This document shows, piece after piece, positions 13,898 through 16,924 of a stretch of 16,924 bases of DNA. Positions within the stretch are counted from its first letter, which is position 1. The number at the start of each line of letters is the position of its first letter. The notes under the pieces were generated by a model that saw only the letters and a program-made list of their open reading frames with translations, ran no database searches and was not told the DNA's origin. A program made the position numbers and the translations under genes. Source of the DNA: Clostridia bacterium (GTDB taxonomy: Bacteria; Bacillota; UBA994; PWPR01); assembly GCA_003557085.1 (NCBI GenBank), contig PWPR01000208.1, positions 1 through 16,924 of the forward strand, read 5' to 3'.

Positions 13898-15073
13898 TCA
13901 ATCATTTTCAAATAAAAGGTCAATATCATTAACAATCTTGGAGTTAAGTTTATTGTCACATACCATTTGCTTTAATAAATACATAGCTTCAGTATGCGTC
14001 ATTTTTGATCTATAAGGCCTGTCTTCTCTTAGTGCTTGATAAATATCAAGAGTTGCTATGAGTTGGGATTCAAAGTCTAATTCATTTTTGGACAAACCAA
14101 AAGGATAACCTGAACCATCATTTCTTTCATGGTGATTGGAAGCCCATTCTGTAATTTCTTCAAAACCATTTAAAGGTTCTAGAACTTTTCTTGTGTAGTA
14201 AGCATGAGCTTTTATTTGACTGAACTCATCTTTTGTTAGTTTTCCTTTTTTATCTAAAATTTTGTTTGAAATAGCTAACTTTCCAATATCATGAAGATCA
14301 GAGGCAATTAACATTTTTGCTAAATGGGTCTCTTCAAAATCATAATGATTACACATTTTTTCTACTCTTATTGTTAATCCAGTAGTATGAAATCTAGTAA
14401 ACTTTGACTTGGAGTCAATTATTTTTGAAAACATTCCAGTAACGCGTTTGACTTCTTGCAAGGTATATTTCTTATATTTCGCTAATTTTAAATTTTGCAA
14501 AGAGGATAATATGAATTGATTGCTTATATCATACCAAAATCCCTCGGTTTTCATTAGTAAAAGTAGAGTATCTACTATATCTTGAGAAAACTTTGTCCCA
14601 ACCTCAGACATTAAACTTTCTACTAAGCTTTGCTTATTGCTCGGTTCATAATTTAATTCAAAATAATCAGCTATTGATATAATTTTAGAAAACAGAGGAA
14701 TTTTGTCATTAGGTATATCAAAGAAACCTTGGCCATTATAGTTTTCATGATGGTATAAGATGATATTCTCGTAGCCTTTATGGAAAGGAAATTGTTGAAC
14801 AATCTCTTCACCTATAATACAATGACCAATCGACTTTTCTAACTCTCTTTTACTCAAACTTTCAAGGTTTTCTACAGCACCTATATCATGAAGTAGTGCA
14901 AACACCATAAGATCATATTTCTCTTTACTTGTAAGGCAATAGTTTTCTCCAATTTTCACTGCTATATAAGCTACTCTCTTACCATGGTTAGTTATGTCAT
15001 TTAATATATCCATTTCTATAAAGTCTAATATGAATGAAGCGGAGAGTAATAATCTATTCAAATCTACCTGCAT
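13898..15073 (-). CDS. Tandem HD-domain protein, HD-GYP cyclic-di-GMP phosphodiesterase
   Basis: The protein has 391 residues. I chose ATG 15073 because GAGGT lies eight bases upstream; the upstream in-frame GTG at 15088 has only a weak site. The first HD domain (about 25-140) keeps H30, LLHD (H62, D63), H84, HHE (108-110) and D136, but its GYP-like segment is changed to NYNGQGF. The second domain (about 225-380) is a canonical HD-GYP: H229, LHDIGK (260-265), H290, HHERNDGSGYP (314-324) and D343, followed by ALREDRPYR. HD-GYP enzymes degrade cyclic-di-GMP with a two- or three-metal centre. There is no membrane helix or receiver domain, so it should be cytosolic. Facing a diguanylate cyclase, it is probably the opposing enzyme of the local cluster. 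The first domain may bind a nucleotide or be a second active site. Confidence 0.9.
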   Translation of the reverse strand: MQVDLNRLLLSASFILDFIEMDILNDITNHGKRVAYIAVKIGENYCLTSKEKYDLMVFALLHDIGAVENLESLSKRELEKSIGHCIIGEEIVQQFPFHKGYENIILYHHENYNGQGFFDIPNDKIPLFSKIISIADYFELNYEPSNKQSLVESLMSEVGTKFSQDIVDTLLLLMKTEGFWYDISNQFILSSLQNLKLAKYKKYTLQEVKRVTGMFSKIIDSKSKFTRFHTTGLTIRVEKMCNHYDFEETHLAKMLIASDLHDIGKLAISNKILDKKGKLTKDEFSQIKAHAYYTRKVLEPLNGFEEITEWASNHHERNDGSGYPFGLSKNELDFESQLIATLDIYQALREDRPYRSKMTHTEAMYLLKQMVCDNKLNSKIVNDIDLLFEND

Positions 15074-15103
15074 TATCAATGACCTCACTTTCTTATTAAC
15101 AAC

Positions 15104-15112
15104 ATTATATCA
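15104..15112 (-). promoter_or_regulatory. Extended -10 promoter of the HD-GYP gene
   Basis: On the minus strand TGATATAAT contains a perfect TATAAT (15104-15109) with the TGn extension. It lies about 30 bases before the start codon, leaving a short leader. No good -35 box is seen, which is common for extended -10 promoters. Confidence 0.55.
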
Positions 15113-15221
15113 TAGATAAGTTTAACCATACTTTTGTTTGAGTTTAATATAGTATTAGGTTTGGTATGAAATCTTGGGCACAATATGGTATTTGTAAGTT
15201 GGTGAAAAAATTTAAAACTAC

Positions 15222-15270
15222 AGAGCCTTGTGAATCAGCTTGACTTGATTCACAAGGCTCTTCTTTTATA
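15222..15270 (-). terminator. Strong terminator of folT
   Basis: AGAGCCTTGTGAATCA (15222-15237) pairs perfectly over 16 bp with 15246-15261 around an 8-base loop. It lies five bases past the folT stop codon on the minus strand and is followed there by TAGTTTTAAATTTTTT. On the plus strand it is followed by TCTTTT, so it can work in both directions. Confidence 0.85.
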
Positions 15271-15784
15271 TAAACTTCGTTTTACTCAAACTTTTAACAA
15301 CTGCATAAATCAAAACTATGTTTACTACTGTAATTATAATATTACTTATTAGTCTTGCAGGAAGTAAAACAGCAAAACCGGTACCCATTAAATGTGTTAA
15401 CCATAAAGTATTCAATAGTCCTGATATTAAAAAATACACTAATAAATTAGCAACAATTACAACAGCTAAATTAATTTTCTTGCGCCATAGCATTATTAAG
15501 CCAGGTATTGCACCAGTCAAGCCAGCACTAAGTGTGAATCCTGGATGAAATGCTCCACCATGACTATTTATTAAGAACCCTAAAATATCACTGGTAACAC
15601 CAGTTAAAAATCCTGGAACTGGCCCTAAAACTAATCCTGATAAAATAAGTGGAACATTACCAAAACTAAGCCTGACTGTATTGTTGAATAACATCAGTGC
15701 GCCCAGTCTTGAAAGTATAATATTAATACCAACAAAAAGAGCTGCTAAGACCAGTGTTTTAGTATCTAATCTTTTCTTTAACAA
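15266..15784 (-). CDS. folT: Folate ECF transporter substrate-binding (S) subunit
   Basis: The protein has 172 residues. I chose TTG 15784 because AAGGAGG (15792-15798) is seven bases upstream; the earlier in-frame GTG at 15802 overlaps that site. FolT is the integral membrane S component that captures folate and docks to the shared EcfA-EcfA'-EcfT energy module, which is not encoded here. The sequence shows about six hydrophobic helices, RLSFGNVPLILSGLVLGP (38-55) and SDILGFLINSHGG (65-77) followed by PGFTLSAGLTG (81-91), the signature of the folate-family S components. The first helix carries small residues (LAALFVG) suited to EcfT packing. The THF riboswitch upstream independently supports folate as substrate. 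The gene ends at a strong terminator and is transcribed alone. Confidence 0.92.
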   Translation of the reverse strand: MLKKRLDTKTLVLAALFVGINIILSRLGALMLFNNTVRLSFGNVPLILSGLVLGPVPGFLTGVTSDILGFLINSHGGAFHPGFTLSAGLTGAIPGLIMLWRKKINLAVVIVANLLVYFLISGLLNTLWLTHLMGTGFAVLLPARLISNIIITVVNIVLIYAVVKSLSKTKFI

Positions 15785-15857
15785 AAATAAACCTCCTTTC
15801 ACTTAAAGTGAGGCATAACCCCACACAAGAGAAAAAAGGTTGCTACTTCTCATATGT
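15785..15857 (-). promoter_or_regulatory. Expression platform between the THF aptamer and folT
   Basis: Two switching elements are visible on the minus strand. GCAAC (plus 15839-15843), followed by CTTTTTTC, can pair with GTTGC in the 3' strand of the aptamer (plus 15868-15872), a possible but weak terminator that would compete with ligand binding. Further down, CCTCACTT (15806-15813) can pair with AAGTG (15800-15804) and GAGG of the ribosome binding site, hiding it. The same CCTCAC can instead pair with GTGGGG (15819-15824), freeing the site. The mechanism is inferred from pairing alone. Confidence 0.5.
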
Positions 15858-15949
15858 GGCAGCGGATGCAACACTATATCGCGAAAAACTTCTTCGTTTA
15901 GGAGCTACTTCCCATCTCCTAACACTTAACGCATAATGTCTACTCTGCC
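15858..15949 (-). ncRNA. Tetrahydrofolate (THF) riboswitch aptamer
   Basis: The minus strand reads GGCAGAGTAGA, ATGCGTTAAGTG, GATGGGAAGTAG, ACGAAGAAG, then TGTTGCATCCGCTGCC. These are the conserved blocks of the THF-I riboswitch in the correct order. The outer helix GGCAG/CTGCC closes the fold. Its position directly upstream of a folate transporter gene is the usual one. Folate excess should reduce folT expression. Confidence 0.93.
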
Positions 15950-15963
15950 TCTTTACTAGCTAT

Positions 15964-15992
15964 AGAATACACAAAAAAAAGGTGTCCGTAAA
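15964..15992 (-). promoter_or_regulatory. Probable promoter of the folT riboswitch transcript
   Basis: On the minus strand TTTACG (15987-15992) and TATTCT (15964-15969) are separated by exactly 17 bases. A start near 15957 would place the THF aptamer within ten bases of the RNA 5' end. Each box has four of six matches. The -35 box lies inside one arm of the 15984-16215 inverted repeat. Confidence 0.5.
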
Positions 15993-16215
15993 GAATGATT
16001 GATATAAAAGCTGTTTTCAATCAGCAGATCGAAAGGATTATCCTAATCTGAATGCTTTTTTATAGTGTTTTAAATAGGGCTGATATTTCGAAAAAGTGGA
16101 TTGAAGAATTAAACTAGAAAGATTAATAAGAACAGATGTGAAAAGCTCTTAATATATCTCTGCCTTAAAAACATATGAGTGATTACAAATGACTCTCACA
16201 CATCTTTTTACGGAC
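15984..16215. repeat. Possible small inverted-repeat (MITE-like) remnant
   Basis: GTCCGTAAA (15984-15992) is the exact reverse complement of TTTACGGAC (16207-16215), and similarity continues inward imperfectly (GAATGATTGA against GATGTGTGA). GTGTCCGTAAA-like ends are reminiscent of some IS element termini. The interior holds no gene but has a hairpin, CAGAT(16025)...AGGAT T ATCCT...ATCTG(16050), followed by six T. A 232-base non-coding insert is a plausible reading, but target duplications are not evident. Confidence 0.4.
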
Positions 16216-16924
16216 GAGCTTGTTGTGATATAGGTATATTATCGTCAAAGAGTTCTTCAAAAGCTAATCACGCCAAAAGATAAGAATAAAGTTGTAATGC
16301 TTCTAAATGAAGAGAATATCTTTTCTATATGATTTTAGCTTGCCAGTTCTAAGTAAAAAATTCTCTTACATATTAAGACTAAATGAGATTATAGTAAACT
16401 TGGAGTTATCTAAAGTATATTCTTAGGATGGCAAGTCTTTTGCAGATGATATTTTAGAGAAATGTTGCATACATTAATCAAATGATTATTATAATAAAAT
16501 ATATATTAAAAATATTATTAAATATATATATAATAATAGTAATAAAACATTGCTAAAAAGTACTAATAGGTATATGATAGTACTATAGCAGAGTAAAGAG
16601 TTGTTATTCCTATGAAGTCTCAGCTAGTTGTAATTTTATTGTTTTCCCTGATAGCTACTTCTAGGAATCATAAAGATATTTATAGAACTGTCACTTTGAA
16701 GATATTCTCAAATTATTATTCAAAAAGACAATGCTATAACTATCTACTGTTTAACTAATATAACTATCGTCCCTTTATTAAGATTTGACATTCTTCTTAA
16801 AGAACACATTTCTTTCTTGTGCTCTCTCCACTAGTATCATTTCTGACTTCTTAGAAATGATGTCTTTATTCTCTTCTTTTTACAGACACTACCAATTACA
16901 ATACTTAATGTTCACGACTTAAAG
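16216..16924. other. Right-end region without an intact gene
   Basis: No open frame with a start site is seen. A frame at 16400-16477 reads LELSKVYS, a TAG (16424-16426), then DGKSFADDILEKCC before TAA. It looks like a short coding remnant of a family I cannot name with confidence. Positions 16483-16549 are almost pure A and T. The last 300 bases are AT-rich with one clear hairpin (16836-16861). Confidence 0.35.
16836..16861 (+). terminator. Terminator-like hairpin near the right edge
   Basis: ATCATTTCT (16836-16844) and AGAAATGAT (16853-16861) form a perfect 9-bp stem with an 8-base loop. GTCTTTATTCTCTTCTTTTT follows on the plus strand, pyrimidine-rich but not a clean T tract. No plus-strand gene ends here, so it may serve a decayed gene. 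Confidence 0.4.

Noticed and set aside
15785..15802. GTG 15802 as start of folT
   Set aside because: It would place the perfect AAGGAGG inside the coding region; TTG 15784 is seven bases after it.
16483..16549. AT-rich block as a replication origin or partition site
   Set aside because: No DnaA boxes, iterons or nearby replication genes were seen; low complexity alone is not evidence.
1..16924. CRISPR array, tRNA or rRNA genes
   Set aside because: I saw no regularly spaced repeats, no cloverleaf with a T-loop, and no rRNA-like conserved sequence.

Overview
The window is AT-rich DNA from a low-GC Gram-positive bacterium, most likely an anaerobic member of the Clostridia. The grounds are strong AGGAGG-type ribosome binding sites, several TTG starts, a lipobox lipoprotein, a tetrahydrofolate riboswitch driving an ECF folate transporter subunit, a ferredoxin-rich iron-sulfur protein and a dense set of cyclic-di-GMP enzymes. 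I cannot name genus or species.

Layout. Positions 1-210 are the right end of an IS21-family element: the C-terminus of the IstB helper ATPase and its repeated terminal motif. A small unrecognised gene (231-536) follows, then a membrane-anchored coiled-coil protein (913-1833), a class 3-like aldehyde dehydrogenase with a TTG start (2188-3564) and a FecR-domain lipoprotein (3884-5059). From 5060 to 6482 the DNA is decayed mobile material: hairpin remnants, a short stop-interrupted coding remnant, and a broken IS200/IS605-type tnpB (5750-6334) that has lost its N-terminus and central catalytic segment. Its 3' end and right-end (omega) RNA region, 6335-6482, still look well formed.

A divergent pair follows. 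On the minus strand is a 429-residue iron-sulfur protein (6671-7960), whose promoter carries a 17-bp palindrome over its -35 box. On the plus strand is a membrane diguanylate cyclase (8676-9893). Next is a KAP-family P-loop NTPase pseudogene (10275 to about 12344) with roughly ten stops and frameshifts, including a stop inside the Walker A motif, closed by a perfect 16-bp terminator hairpin.

The right part holds a second membrane diguanylate cyclase (12766-13818) convergent with a tandem-HD, HD-GYP phosphodiesterase (13898-15073). Then comes folT (15266-15784, minus) with a THF riboswitch (15858-15949) and a well-spaced promoter. The last ~960 bases hold a possible ~230-bp inverted-repeat remnant and no intact gene.

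How the parts fit. Two cyclic-di-GMP synthases and one predicted hydrolase within about 6.4 kb form a signalling cluster. Folate uptake is probably controlled by folate itself. The other genes look like independent single-gene units with their own ribosome binding sites and terminators. IS21, tnpB and KAP remnants indicate an accessory region in decay. I see no intact, clearly new multi-gene system. The most notable items are the orphan omega RNA beside a dead TnpB, the operator/promoter of the iron-sulfur gene, the folT riboswitch architecture and the dead KAP NTPase.
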